A stretch of DNA of 64,000 bases from JBBTCX01 sp964494205. Its GTDB lineage: Bacteria; Planctomycetota; Phycisphaerae; UBA1845. Position numbers and translations under genes: made by a program. The stretch lies in contig CAZBRD010000002.1 of NCBI GenBank assembly GCA_964494205.1, forward strand, positions 473,067 through 537,066, written 5' to 3'. Under the pieces are notes generated by a model. The model was not told the DNA's origin and made no database searches. It worked only from the letters and a program-made list of their open reading frames with translations. Below are positions 1 through 9,211 of this stretch, piece after piece. Each line of letters opens with the position of its first letter. Position 1 is the stretch's first letter.

Positions 1-234
1 GTCGGCGACGGTAAGCATCGAATCAGTTCGCTGGTTGTTGCCGATCGCGGCGTCAACGGAGTTCAGCTCGGACTCTAGTCCGGAAAGCGCAATCAATCCC
101 GCCGGATCATCCTTTCCGGAATTAATTCGCTTGCCGGTCGACAGCTGCTGCAAAGTGGTCGCTTGCGACTTGGTATTCCTCCCGAGAATATCAAGCAGCG
201 TGATCGTGTTGGTATTAGTAACGGTTAGTGCCAT
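1..234 (-). CDS. Flagellin, N-terminal part (cut by window edge)
   Basis: This is the first 78 residues of a flagellin, the filament subunit exported by the flagellar type III system. The N-terminus MALTVTNTNT is followed by the conserved D0/D1 segment QQLSTGKRINSGKDDPAGL and a continuing helix, which is the hallmark of the flagellin N-terminal domain. The start codon is an ATG preceded on the minus strand by AGGGAG nine bases upstream, a good ribosome site. The frame stays open to the window edge, so the rest of the gene lies outside. Together with fliN further right it indicates a motile cell. The family call is firm; which flagellin paralogue it is cannot be told. Confidence 0.9.
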   Translation of the reverse strand, partial: MALTVTNTNTITLLDILGRNTKSQATTLQQLSTGKRINSGKDDPAGLIALSGLESELNSVDAAIGNNQRTDSMLTVAD

Positions 235-308
235 AATTTTTGACTCCCTGCTGCGCGCCACTTGCGGCGCTGGGACGCGTTTCCAGTAACTGTTACCAAC
301 CGTAAGAT

Positions 309-328
309 ATAAAAAAGCGAGTGCCAAA
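309..328 (-). promoter_or_regulatory. Possible sigma-54-like element upstream of flagellin
   Basis: On the minus strand a TTGGCAC box (-24 type) lies about 75 bases upstream of the flagellin start. The expected -12 GC is replaced by a T-run, so only half of the sigma-54 consensus is present. Flagellin genes are often driven by sigma-54 or sigma-28, which is the only reason to list it. The remaining sequence between 235 and 620 contains no convincing gene. Confidence 0.22.
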
Positions 329-620
329 TGCTTGACACTAAGTTGCGAGAATAAGTTGCACAGCGAGTCGCCAGCCGCGAAAAAAGTCAAGTTTTTTTTC
401 TTTGACGAGTAGGTCCGCTTGAAAATAAGCGATGGTTACAAGACCAAAATGCGACTAATAACTCGAAAAAACGGCCTGAAACTCGCACGACTGGAGCTTT
501 CTTATTTCAAACAGCAACGCGAAGCAGAAATGCCGCACTCAATTCTAGATTGAAGGAAGTCCTATCTGTTGTAGGTAGTTCATTCGATTTGTAAGCAGAC
601 TTTGTCGCGAAACAAGAATC

Positions 621-1595
621 TTATCGCGCTGATGCGAGTCCGTTTTGAATGGCTTGCCGGAAGTCGCGACATGCCTCGTGAATGCAGCGCTTCCAGTCGA
701 TGCCGAATTGGTTCTGATACCTTGCGTCCGCAAAGGCAAACCCGACGCTGCGTGAAGCGGTGATGAGTGCGCCAGTCCCATCATTCTTGAAGCACCGCAT
801 CACTTCGTCAGGTGTTCGGCCCTGGGCCCCAAAACCCGGAACCAGAAACAAACAAGAAGGCATCAGTTTGCGTAGCTTATCTGTCGTAGTGAGATCGCGC
901 GGTGAGACCACCGCACCGACACAACTGTATCCGGACGATCCGACAAGGTCCGTTCCTGTCGACCAACCGTGGACGAGCTTGGCGACTCTTTCGCTGACCA
1001 ATGTTCCATCTTCCAGTTTGACGTTTTGGATTTCGTTGGCTGATTCGTTGCTGGTCTGGACGAGAACGAAAACGCCTTTGCCGGTTCGGCGAGATGCATC
1101 GAGGAAAGGCTTTACTCCATCGAGGCCAAAGTAAGGGTTAATGGTAATTGCATCAGGTATTGAATGTGCGTTGAGTCCGTGGGTGATCGGGTCCGACAAT
1201 TGCGCGTCGGAATAGGCTTCGGCAGAATGGCCGATATCCGCACGTTTGACGTCGCCGATAACCGAAAGGCCTGCATCGCGACCGATTCGGACCAACTCGT
1301 AATAGGCTCGAACTCCTTCGACGTGGTAACGCTCGAAGAAAGCAATGTTGACCTTGATGGCTGGAGCAATGTCAGCGACGGCGTCGATGACGGCTCGGCC
1401 ATACGCGAGAAGGGAGCTGGCGGCCTTCGATTCGTCGGCGGTCTCGCGAATCGATTCAGCGGAGGTGGGGTCGATTCCCGATTGGCGCAGGATATCTGCG
1501 GGTAACTTGTCCAGCACGGGATCGATACCCACGCAAATGGGCGCGCCGAGTTTGGCGGCGCGGTCGAGCAAAACATTTGCAAAATGTGAGGCCAT
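621..1595 (-). CDS. pyrF: Orotidine 5'-phosphate decarboxylase (PyrF, type 2)
   Basis: This cytoplasmic enzyme converts OMP to UMP, the last step of de novo pyrimidine synthesis. The 324 residues fit the longer type 2 family. The substrate-binding GIDP is at 23-26, the lysine of AIKVN at 81, and the catalytic DVKRADIG (D115, K117, D120) at 115-122. A NPYFG motif lies near 153, the phosphate-binding VPGFGAQG near 252 and ASRS near 280. The ATG start gives the family's usual N-terminus. It is transcribed divergently from rsgA across about 80 bases that contain a perfect inverted repeat. Nothing looks broken. Confidence 0.95.
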   Translation of the reverse strand: MASHFANVLLDRAAKLGAPICVGIDPVLDKLPADILRQSGIDPTSAESIRETADESKAASSLLAYGRAVIDAVADIAPAIKVNIAFFERYHVEGVRAYYELVRIGRDAGLSVIGDVKRADIGHSAEAYSDAQLSDPITHGLNAHSIPDAITINPYFGLDGVKPFLDASRRTGKGVFVLVQTSNESANEIQNVKLEDGTLVSERVAKLVHGWSTGTDLVGSSGYSCVGAVVSPRDLTTTDKLRKLMPSCLFLVPGFGAQGRTPDEVMRCFKNDGTGALITASRSVGFAFADARYQNQFGIDWKRCIHEACRDFRQAIQNGLASAR

Positions 1596-1620
1596 GCGGT
1601 GATTCTAAGATGAGGATTTG

Positions 1621-1651
1621 CGATTGTCGATTTGATGCCAGTCGACAATCG
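1621..1651. repeat. Perfect 10-bp inverted repeat between pyrF and rsgA
   Basis: CGATTGTCGA and its exact complement TCGACAATCG are separated by 11 bases, and a further CATCGACAAT follows at 1661. The repeat sits in the short divergent promoter region, so it may be an operator, an RNA hairpin in the rsgA leader, or a remnant of a small interspersed repeat. It also covers an alternative upstream TTG start of rsgA, which argues for the downstream ATG. Confidence 0.5.
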
Positions 1652-1676
1652 TCGATCAACCATCGACAATAGGGAT

Positions 1677-2825
1677 ATGGCTTCACGACAAGATCCTCCG
1701 CCGCGAAAGCGCGGGAAAAAAGTTCGCGTTCAGTTCAAGCGGAATCGGTCTCCCCGCGCGCGGACCAAAGACCTGACGCAACAGGCGCGGGATGCCGAGG
1801 GCCACGAGCTTGATACGACAAGTCGCGAGCACATTCGGCCCAAGGGCGATCTTTCCCGACAACGAACGATCATTGTTCATGATAATGATGACACGCGAGA
1901 TGAAGACAGTCTGTTCGGCGTTGTTGTCACCATGCGGGGTTTGTATGCCGACGTCGATGATGGGAAAAATGTTTGGCCATGTACGGTGCGGCGCATCCTG
2001 CGGACGCGACTTATCGATCAGAGACATCCGGTGACTGTGGGGGATCACGTACGATTCAAACTCAACGAACCGGACCGGGACATGATGCAGGAAGGCGTGA
2101 TCGAAGAAGTCGATACGCGGCAAGGACAGCTCTGTAGGCTTGTTAATAATCGAGTGCAGACCATTGCCGCGAATGTCGACCAGGCGATCATTGTGAGTTC
2201 GGCGGCGCAGCCTGAGCCACGCACGGGTTTGATCGATCGCTACATCGTCGCGGCGTTGTATGGCGAGATCGCGCCGATTATCTGCATGAACAAGATCGAT
2301 CTCGACGACGACGGTTTTGCGGCTTCGCTTCTCCCTCGCTATGTCGAGCTTGGATATCCGGTGCTGGCGACGAGCACAATCACGGGCGAAGGAATCGATG
2401 AGGTACGGTCGCTGCTAAACGGAAAAGTCAGCGTGGTGGCAGGTCAAAGCGGTGTGGGCAAGAGTGCTCTACTCAATGCCTTGCAACCTGGGCTTGCTCT
2501 GCGGACCAACGACGTGACTCGCGAAACGGGCAAGGGAAGGCATACGACCACGACGGCGATCATGATTCGACTGAACGGCGGCGGGTATGTGGTTGACACG
2601 CCGGGCATTCGTTCGTTCGACTTGACCATTGTTCCGCGCAACGAGTTTGAGATGCACTTTGTCGACATTGCGAAGTTCGTGCCCGACTGCAAGTTTGCCG
2701 ACTGCACGCACACGCATGAAAACGATTGCGCGGTGAAAGAGGCTGTCGAACGCGGCGACATTCATCCAGAGCGCTACGAAAGTTACGTTCGACTTTTTGA
2801 GGCAGAGTCGATTGGATTTGATTAG
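1677..2825 (+). CDS. rsgA: Ribosome small-subunit-dependent GTPase RsgA
   Basis: RsgA is a late 30S ribosome assembly GTPase. The circularly permuted G-motif order is visible: NKID at about 205-208, then GQSGVGKS (P-loop) at 256-263, KGRHTTT at 286-292 and DTPG at 307-310. A zinc-binding cluster CKFADCTHTHENDC follows near 338-351. An OB-fold region precedes the GTPase domain. The protein has an unusually long, basic N-terminal extension of roughly 75 residues. The ATG chosen lies just after the inverted repeat; an in-frame TTG 45 bases upstream would start inside it. sucA follows about 60 bases downstream, but a shared operon is not certain. Confidence 0.93.
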   Translation: MASRQDPPPRKRGKKVRVQFKRNRSPRARTKDLTQQARDAEGHELDTTSREHIRPKGDLSRQRTIIVHDNDDTRDEDSLFGVVVTMRGLYADVDDGKNVWPCTVRRILRTRLIDQRHPVTVGDHVRFKLNEPDRDMMQEGVIEEVDTRQGQLCRLVNNRVQTIAANVDQAIIVSSAAQPEPRTGLIDRYIVAALYGEIAPIICMNKIDLDDDGFAASLLPRYVELGYPVLATSTITGEGIDEVRSLLNGKVSVVAGQSGVGKSALLNALQPGLALRTNDVTRETGKGRHTTTTAIMIRLNGGGYVVDTPGIRSFDLTIVPRNEFEMHFVDIAKFVPDCKFADCTHTHENDCAVKEAVERGDIHPERYESYVRLFEAESIGFD

Positions 2826-2884
2826 TTGGCTAAACAGACTGTGTGGAATACTCTCAGCAAATTTGGGCAACGGTAACAAAACGA

Positions 2885-5746
2885 ATGAACGACGATCATA
2901 TTTCGCAACAAAATCTCGCCTATATCGAGAGGGTCCACGCTGAATACACGCGGGATCCGAATTCGGTGTCACAGGAATGGCGAAATTACTTTGATTCGTT
3001 GTTGGCCGAAGCACTGCAGGCCGCGGTGTTTCCAAGGAATGGCGAGAAGCGGAACCCTGAATTCGATATCGCGGCGGTACAGGATCGAGTAGATCAGCTC
3101 GTCCGTGCATACCGCGTGCGTGGACACATGATCGCGCAGTTAGACCCGCTTGGTTCCCCTCGACCGTCGCACCCCGAGCTTGATCCGGAATACTACGGTT
3201 TCACAGAGACCGACTTTGACCGGATGGTGTCCACTCGCACGGTAGGGGGTGGCGACAGGCAAACCATTCGTGAGATTCTAGAGCGACTTCGTAATACGTA
3301 TTGCCGTTCGATCGGCGTCCAGTTCATGCACATCGACGATCTCGAGATTCGCCACTGGCTTCAAAACCGAATGGAGGGCTCGCAAAATCGAATCGAACTG
3401 ACCCAGCAGGAGCAGGTGCGGATTCTGACGATGCTCACGCGAGCGGTTGTGCTGGAAGAGTTTATTCGCAAGAAATATGTAGGGGCCAAGAGCTTTTCGT
3501 TGGATGGATGCGACAGTTTGATTCCGCTGCTGGACATCGCCTTTGAAAAGGCAGGCGAGCATGACATCGATGAAATTGTATTGGCGATGGCCCATCGCGG
3601 GCGATTGAACGTACTTGTCAATGTCATTGGCAAGCGGGCGCAGGATGTGTTTCGCGAGTTTGAAGACGCCGACCCGGAAGAGAAGATGGGCCGCGGCGAC
3701 GTAAAATACCATCTGGGGCACAGCAGCGATCGCATTCTGTCCACCGGCAAGAAACTGCATCTGTCGCTTTGCTTCAATCCGAGCCACCTTGAATATGTCA
3801 ACCCTGTGGCCCTGGGCCGTGTTCGCGCGAAACAGGATTACCACGGAGACGCCGCACGAAGCCGTGCATTGGCGCTCATGATTCACGGAGATGCAGCTTT
3901 TGCCGGCGAGGGCATCATTCAGGAAACACTCAATCTCAGTGAACTGGCGGGCTATTGCACTGGCGGGGCGGTGCACGTCATCGTGAACAATCAGATCGGA
4001 TTCACGACATCGCCCACGGAAGCACGGTCATCCATGTACGCGTCGGGCGTGGCCAAGATGTTGCAGATCCCGATTTTTCACGTGAACGGCGAAGACCCGG
4101 AGGGCGTCGCGCAGGTTGTACACGTGGCCATGGATTTTCGTCAGCAGTTTCGCCGCGATGTGTTGATTGAAATGTACGGCTATCGACGACTTGGGCATAA
4201 CGAGACCGATGAGCCTTCATACACGCAACCGCTTCTCTATCGCGCGATTCAGGAGCGCAAGCCCGTTCGCGATGGATATCTTGAGAATATGTTGCAGCTT
4301 CGCGGCGTCACGGTCGAACAGGCCGATCAGATTGCGGAGGAATGTCGCGAGGAATTGACGCGCGATCTCGCGGCTGCGAGGGGTGACAATCACTCCACGT
4401 CCGCGTCAACCGGACGCGGCATCTGGGAAGGATACGTCGGTGGTCCGGCGACCAATGCTGAAGATGTCAGCACAAGTGTGCCTGCTGAAGAACTTTCGAC
4501 GTTGCTGAATAAGCTCGCGACGCTGCCGACGTCATTTCATTTACACCCGAAGCTGGAAAAACTGATGGAACGCCGGCGCGAGATGGCGAATCGCGAGCGG
4601 CCGATCGATTGGGCTACGGCTGAGTCGCTCGCGTTTGCTTCACTGGCGTCTCAGGGCTGCACAGTTCGACTCACTGGGCAGGATTGCGAGCGCGGCACAT
4701 TCAGCCAGCGCCATGCCTTTTTCCACGATTTTGAAAACGGGGAACGATATTCGCCGTTGCAGCACCTCGCGGAGAACCTTGCTCCCGTGATGATTCACAA
4801 CAGCCCATTGAGCGAGGCGGGAGTGCTCGGTTTTGAGTATGGCTACAGTCTTGACTGTCCCAATGGGCTTGTTTTGTGGGAAGCGCAATACGGAGACTTC
4901 GTAAACGCAGCACAGGTGATCATCGATCAGTTCATTGCCAGCGGCGAAGACAAGTGGCAGCGACTCAGCGGTGTCACGCTGTTGCTGCCGCATGGTCTCG
5001 ATGGACAAGGACCGGAACATTCCAGTGCGCGATTGGAGCGGTTCCTTGCGTTGGCGGCGGACGACAATATTCAAATCATGAATCTCACGACGCCCGCACA
5101 GTATTTTCACGCGCTGAGACGCCAAGCAATTCGATATTGGCGTAAGCCGCTGGTCATCATGACACCCAAGAGCTTATTGCGCCACCCGCAGGTGCTCAGC
5201 GAAATCGACGAATTGTCGAGTGGGGGGTTCCAGAACGTGCTGCCCGATGGGTATAGCACGAAAAAGTGCTGTCGTATCTTGATCTGCAGCGGAAAAATCT
5301 ATTATGAGCTACTTGCTGAGCGCGAAGAACTGAAGCGTCAGGATGTGGCGATCATTCGACTCGAACAGATCTACCCATTCCCCGCAGAAGAACTGCGAGG
5401 CGTCCTCGAAACCTATCCGGATGAGACGCCCGCCTACTGGGTTCAGGAAGAACCGGAGAACATGGGGGCGTGGCGGTTTTTGCGGTGTCGTATCGGTAAA
5501 CGATTGTTTGACCGTTGGCCGTTTGCGGGAATCTATCGACCCGCGGCAGCAAGTCCCGCCTCGGGGTCAAACCGCAGTCACAAGATCGAGCAGGAACAGC
5601 TTCTCGCCCTCGCATTCGGCAAGTCAATTGACGGGAACGCGCTCAAAGCCGGCAAGACGCCACGTGCACCGGCCCGCAAACCAAAGCTTGTCAGCAAGAA
5701 GGCGGTAAAGAAACGCGTTGCGAAAAAGGCTGTTCGCCGCCGATAG
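2885..5746 (+). CDS. sucA: 2-oxoglutarate dehydrogenase E1 component (SucA)
   Basis: This thiamine-diphosphate enzyme of the TCA cycle decarboxylates 2-oxoglutarate and succinylates the E2 lipoyl domain. The N-terminal segment NLAYIERVHAEYTRDPNSV matches the E1 E2-binding motif. Substrate and cofactor regions include AMAHRGRLNVL, the TPP/Mg loop GDAAFAGEGIIQETLN with VIVNNQIGFT, and the C-terminal LLPHGLDGQGPEHSSARLER. The ATG chosen gives the usual N-terminus; a GTG 42 bases upstream is possible. After the normal E1 end (about residue 918) there is an extra tail of some 35 residues dominated by Lys, Arg, Ala and Pro, which is not part of the enzyme fold. No E2 gene follows. Confidence 0.95.
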   Translation: MNDDHISQQNLAYIERVHAEYTRDPNSVSQEWRNYFDSLLAEALQAAVFPRNGEKRNPEFDIAAVQDRVDQLVRAYRVRGHMIAQLDPLGSPRPSHPELDPEYYGFTETDFDRMVSTRTVGGGDRQTIREILERLRNTYCRSIGVQFMHIDDLEIRHWLQNRMEGSQNRIELTQQEQVRILTMLTRAVVLEEFIRKKYVGAKSFSLDGCDSLIPLLDIAFEKAGEHDIDEIVLAMAHRGRLNVLVNVIGKRAQDVFREFEDADPEEKMGRGDVKYHLGHSSDRILSTGKKLHLSLCFNPSHLEYVNPVALGRVRAKQDYHGDAARSRALALMIHGDAAFAGEGIIQETLNLSELAGYCTGGAVHVIVNNQIGFTTSPTEARSSMYASGVAKMLQIPIFHVNGEDPEGVAQVVHVAMDFRQQFRRDVLIEMYGYRRLGHNETDEPSYTQPLLYRAIQERKPVRDGYLENMLQLRGVTVEQADQIAEECREELTRDLAAARGDNHSTSASTGRGIWEGYVGGPATNAEDVSTSVPAEELSTLLNKLATLPTSFHLHPKLEKLMERRREMANRERPIDWATAESLAFASLASQGCTVRLTGQDCERGTFSQRHAFFHDFENGERYSPLQHLAENLAPVMIHNSPLSEAGVLGFEYGYSLDCPNGLVLWEAQYGDFVNAAQVIIDQFIASGEDKWQRLSGVTLLLPHGLDGQGPEHSSARLERFLALAADDNIQIMNLTTPAQYFHALRRQAIRYWRKPLVIMTPKSLLRHPQVLSEIDELSSGGFQNVLPDGYSTKKCCRILICSGKIYYELLAEREELKRQDVAIIRLEQIYPFPAEELRGVLETYPDETPAYWVQEEPENMGAWRFLRCRIGKRLFDRWPFAGIYRPAAASPASGSNRSHKIEQEQLLALAFGKSIDGNALKAGKTPRAPARKPKLVSKKAVKKRVAKKAVRRR

Positions 5747-5960
5747 ATGTCGATTTCAGCCTCCATTGGCAAAAGTGGGCATTTGTTGATCCCCTTACAA
5801 AATCCCGCGCGGAAACCGTTTTCCTGACTCCTAATGCCTATTCCCATTTGGGTCATTCATTGATTTACGACGATGTTGGCAATTCAATGGTTTCGCGGTT
5901 ATCGTTTGCAAGCTTGGTGTGGTTAGGTTTTTGGGTAACCTTGAATTGAAAGGGAAGACA

Positions 5961-6398
5961 ATGACTCGATATGCTCTTTGTTTGTTTGGCGTCCTTGGGT
6001 TTGCGATCGCGGGTTGTACGCCGGGCCAAGACAATCCAGCTGCCCAACTCGCCGGCACTTGGGAATTGACCTTCGACGAGCCGGGCGATCTCGAGGGTTA
6101 CGAGATCTATGCGACCTTTGATGACAATGGCCAGCTAACTGAACTTTCGGCCACCTCGCCGGAAGGCGGCACGGCCACCCTCGCCGTAGATGATGCAACC
6201 ACGACCGAAGTCGTAGAGCACGACGTAACCATCACCATTCCACGAGCTGCCGGTGAATCCGTATTCACAGGTGAAATCTCAGAAGACCACAACACGATTA
6301 CGGGAACGATCTCGCAGGAAATTGAGCTTCCCAGCGGTGACGTCGAAGTAACGCTCCCCGGTAGCGGCGTGACCTTGACCCGTCAGGCTGAAGAATAA
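5961..6398 (+). CDS. Small lipoprotein, lipocalin-like fold possible
   Basis: The 145-residue protein has a lipoprotein signal: a short basic start, a hydrophobic stretch and the lipobox FAIAGC with Cys near residue 19. The mature part contains LAGTWELTFDEP and several short beta-strand-like segments ending TLPGSGVTLTRQ, which resembles lipocalin-type or repeat-containing planctomycete lipoproteins. AGGGAAG seven bases before the ATG supports this start over an upstream GTG. A clear terminator follows. Function is unknown; the likely location is membrane-anchored, facing the periplasm. Confidence 0.75.
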   Translation: MTRYALCLFGVLGFAIAGCTPGQDNPAAQLAGTWELTFDEPGDLEGYEIYATFDDNGQLTELSATSPEGGTATLAVDDATTTEVVEHDVTITIPRAAGESVFTGEISEDHNTITGTISQEIELPSGDVEVTLPGSGVTLTRQAEE

Positions 6399-6427
6399 TC
6401 AGTAATTTTTGAGACTTAACATTTTGC

Positions 6428-6460
6428 AGCGGCCATGGGCACTTGCTCATGGCCGCTTTG
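6428..6460 (+). terminator. Hairpin terminator after the lipoprotein gene
   Basis: AGCGGCCATG pairs perfectly with CATGGCCGCT over 10 bp with a 10-base loop, then a short T-run (TTT). It lies 30 bases after the lipoprotein stop, as expected for an intrinsic terminator, though the T-tract is short. Confidence 0.65.
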
Positions 6461-6625
6461 CATTGGGACAGGCGTCATATATACAAGTGTGTGATTGCAC
6501 GCGGCGAACCGGTCGTGCGAATCCCGTGCATTCGGGGTGAAATCGATGCTCGATTGAGACGACCTGGAACCATAATTACGCAGCAGGCGAATTTACTTTG
6601 AATACACACTGTAGGGTTCGCAATC

Positions 6626-8290
6626 ATGGATGGTGAATCGATACTCCCGGTACTGGCTCTGCTTGGTGCGGGCATATTCGGTGTCGGCTTGGCACGAGCG
6701 GCGCGGCTCTCACCATTGATTGGTTTTTTCGTAAGCGGTGCAATTGTCGGCCCCCATGCCTTGGGCATCGTGCAGGAGAATGAGATCATCCATTTTCTTG
6801 CAGAGGCCGGCATCGCCTTTTTCCTTTTCGAAGTCGGCCTGCATCTGCCTCTCAAGCGTTTCCTTTCAGGTTGGAAGGAACTCTTCGTTCTCGGTCCGTT
6901 GCAGGTGGTGTTCTGCACGCTCGGCGTGCTCGTTCTCGCTAAACTCTTCGGGTTGAATTGGTCATCTGCTTTGCTGGTTGCAACAGTGCTATCGCTCTCC
7001 TCAACTGCGGTCGTACTTCGTCTGCTGCAGGATCATGACGAATTGACTACGCCCGTCGGACAGCGGATCGTATCCATCCTTGTCTTTCAAGACCTCGTCG
7101 CTGTCGTATTACTCGCCGCCATTTCCGCACTTGGCCACAGTGAAGGCGGGGCGATTTCGATAGCTTCAACTCTTGGGTTTCTGATCATCGGACTGATTGC
7201 AGTCATTGGGCTGGGCAGATGGTTGCTCCAGCCGTTCCTGCGGTGGGTGGTGCGGCTCGACGCGGGAGAAGTCGTCACCGGCGCTGCACTTTTCGCCATT
7301 CTGTCGCTTGCATGGTTAGGAAGTAAGGCAGGACTCTCGATCCCGCTGGGCGCGTTTCTCGCGGGTGTCTGCCTCGCAGAAAGCCAGTACGGCTATCTCG
7401 TGCAGGCTGAGATCGCTCCGTTCCGAATGCTGCTACTGTCGCTTTTTTTCCTGACAGTCGGACTGGCGATCGACCCTGTTTTCCTGGCCAACAACCTGCC
7501 GGTGCTGCTCGGCATGACACTTGCGCTGTTCGTGGTCAAGACTGTCCTGACCGCGCTCTCGCAAATGGTTTCCGGTGAAAGTCTGGGCCCGGCGGTCCGA
7601 ACAGGCGCGGTCTTATCACAAGGAAGTGAGTTTACGTTCATTATTCTGTCGGCAGCACTCGGAGCAGGCCTGCTTGCCAAACCTACTGTCGAAATGATCG
7701 CGACTTCGGTGACGTTATCATTGGCCCTTACGCCGTTGGCCGCCTGGGCGGGATGCTATCTCTCGCAACAGTGCGCACGTCGAGGGGCTGAATCAGAGGA
7801 AGTCGTTTCAGAGGACGGCGAGGTACTCATCGTCGAGTTCGACGAAGTAGCCTGGGGGCTCGCGTCCATCCTCATGCAAGCCAACGTTCGCTATCGGGGG
7901 CATGATCGAGATTGGCCCAGAATCTTGCTCGCGCGAAGCCGCGGGTTTGACGTGCATTACTCTGATCCAGATCGCCCGCGGTCGCTCAGTCGTGCGGCAT
8001 CTGGGTTGGTGAAAGCGGTCGTGATATTGGTGGAGTCACCCGAGATCATCGACCTGCTGGTTAAGGGCTTACAAGGTGTGGGAAGACAAATGCCTATCCT
8101 GGCGGCCACGCGCAGCCTGACAGTCTTTGAGCACCTTAGCGAGTATCCATTGTCTGGCGTTTTCATCAAAAATGACGAAACGCCGCGACTCCTCGCGCGA
8201 TCTCTACTCGAGCAACTCGGCTACTCGGCGGAACAAATAAGCCAGGCATTGGGAATTCCCGCCGAAGCACACGCAACTCGCGCCGCGTAA
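6626..8290 (+). CDS. Kef-type monovalent cation:proton antiporter (CPA2)
   Basis: This membrane antiporter exchanges K+ or Na+ for H+. The N-terminal about 390 residues form 11-13 hydrophobic helices with CPA2 signatures: LIGFFVSGAIVGPHALG, LFEVGLHLPLKRF, LSSTAVVLRLL, VFQDLVAVVLLAAIS and AFLAGVCLAESQY. The C-terminal about 160 residues are soluble and resemble a reduced RCK/TrkA-N regulatory domain; no canonical GxGxxG is evident there, so nucleotide binding may be lost. The stand-alone gene ends about 100 bases before the left attachment site of the integrative element, so it is the last chromosomal gene on that side. Confidence 0.9.
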   Translation: MDGESILPVLALLGAGIFGVGLARAARLSPLIGFFVSGAIVGPHALGIVQENEIIHFLAEAGIAFFLFEVGLHLPLKRFLSGWKELFVLGPLQVVFCTLGVLVLAKLFGLNWSSALLVATVLSLSSTAVVLRLLQDHDELTTPVGQRIVSILVFQDLVAVVLLAAISALGHSEGGAISIASTLGFLIIGLIAVIGLGRWLLQPFLRWVVRLDAGEVVTGAALFAILSLAWLGSKAGLSIPLGAFLAGVCLAESQYGYLVQAEIAPFRMLLLSLFFLTVGLAIDPVFLANNLPVLLGMTLALFVVKTVLTALSQMVSGESLGPAVRTGAVLSQGSEFTFIILSAALGAGLLAKPTVEMIATSVTLSLALTPLAAWAGCYLSQQCARRGAESEEVVSEDGEVLIVEFDEVAWGLASILMQANVRYRGHDRDWPRILLARSRGFDVHYSDPDRPRSLSRAASGLVKAVVILVESPEIIDLLVKGLQGVGRQMPILAATRSLTVFEHLSEYPLSGVFIKNDETPRLLARSLLEQLGYSAEQISQALGIPAEAHATRAA

Positions 8291-8391
8291 ATGGAGTCAA
8301 GACGAATTCAAATGAACCCGGCTTCCCGCGGGCACATCGATTCACCCGCGAATCTAAATAAGTAGGCGCAAAGAAGTTCGACAAATAACGT

Positions 8392-8443
8392 GACAGCCAC
8401 CGATCGGACTTGAACCGATGACCTGCGGTTTACAAAACCGCTG
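8392..8443 (-). repeat. Left attachment site (displaced tRNA-Thr 3' end)
   Basis: These 52 bases match the 3' part of the intact tRNA-Thr near the right end with only two differences, both in the T-loop (TTCAAGT here, TTCGAAT there). The last 32 bases are identical and form the likely crossover core. The fragment covers the anticodon arm, variable region, T-arm and 3' acceptor strand but has no matching 5' half, so it is not a working tRNA. Joined to the right-hand 5' half it would rebuild a normal tRNA-Thr, which identifies it as the original host 3' end displaced by integration. Confidence 0.92.
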
Positions 8444-8662
8444 ACCGATTCTCTAACCAACGAAGATATCAACACTTATGACGGTCAATTTTCGCGCGCC
8501 AGCGCAGACGACAGCAGTCAATCGCAAGTTTCGCCATCTTCCGTCGACGATGCTACCCAAAATGATCCGCGATTGGCCGAGCTGATCGGCGCTTGGAACG
8601 AGCTGCCGGAAGCCGTCCGAGCTGGCATACATGCGATGGTCAAAGCGACGATGAAACACTGA
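8444..8662 (+). pseudogene. Detached C-terminal tail of the integrase (in frame across att)
   Basis: Read in the frame matching the integrase at the other end, this stretch is open for 72 codons and ends at a TGA. It begins TDSLTNEDINTYDG and finishes with DPRLAELIGAWNELPEAVRA then GIHAMVKAT, resembling the helical C-terminal tail of planctomycete phage integrases. In the chromosome it has no start and is cut off upstream by a TGA in the left att copy. In an excised circle the att core would join it to the integrase to give a 555-residue protein. The frame continuity is read directly from the sequence; the role is inferred. Confidence 0.7.
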
Positions 8663-8783
8663 TAAGCACCGCGCATTTCAGGTAGTGCGAATGATGAAAC
8701 ATGCGCGCGTAGTCGTCGCTGGCGGATCAGAAACGCGGTTTAGATACTGTAGAACGCACATACACGGGTGATAGAATCAGATC

Positions 8784-9059
8784 ATGCACGAACACGGCGA
8801 AAATAACGGTGAAATAACGGGGCGGGATCGTTACGGGCGCTTCGACGGCTCGCGTCCGGGTCCGGGTCGACCGCGTGGCAGTCGCAACAAGAGTACGCTT
8901 ATGTTGGCTGCAATAAACGAGCTGGCGGACAGAAGTCCCGACGCAATTGAAGGTGCGTTAGATCGCATGGTGCAGCAGCGACCGCTGGACTTAATCAAAC
9001 TATGGGTCAGGCTTCAACCGCGCGAGTACATCCTCGTCGACCCCAACGAACAAGAGTAG
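8784..9059 (+). CDS. DUF5681-like small protein
   Basis: The 91-residue protein carries RDRYGRFDGSRPGPGRPRGS, a motif of DUF5681-type proteins common in planctomycete and phage islands, followed by a helical segment. A second protein of this type lies further inside the element. Such proteins often sit near phage packaging or replication genes, but no function is established. It is the first complete gene at the left end of the element. Confidence 0.65.
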   Translation: MHEHGENNGEITGRDRYGRFDGSRPGPGRPRGSRNKSTLMLAAINELADRSPDAIEGALDRMVQQRPLDLIKLWVRLQPREYILVDPNEQE

Positions 9060-9211
9060 CAGGTCGGCGCGGCCAGCGAACACACGGCAAGACGAAGACG
9101 GGGTACTGGCGGAGTAGTGGGTCCTTAAAGAGTTGTATGGGTCCCATCCGTGCGGCGTTCATTGCTCGCATTTGCCGAATCAATAAACTCAACGAAGCCG
9201 GTGGAATAATC

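Noticed and set aside
8395..8465. A second tRNA gene at the left end
   Set aside because: The 3' arms are intact, but the 5' acceptor strand that should pair with CGGTGGC is absent; it is the displaced 3' fragment of tRNA-Thr.
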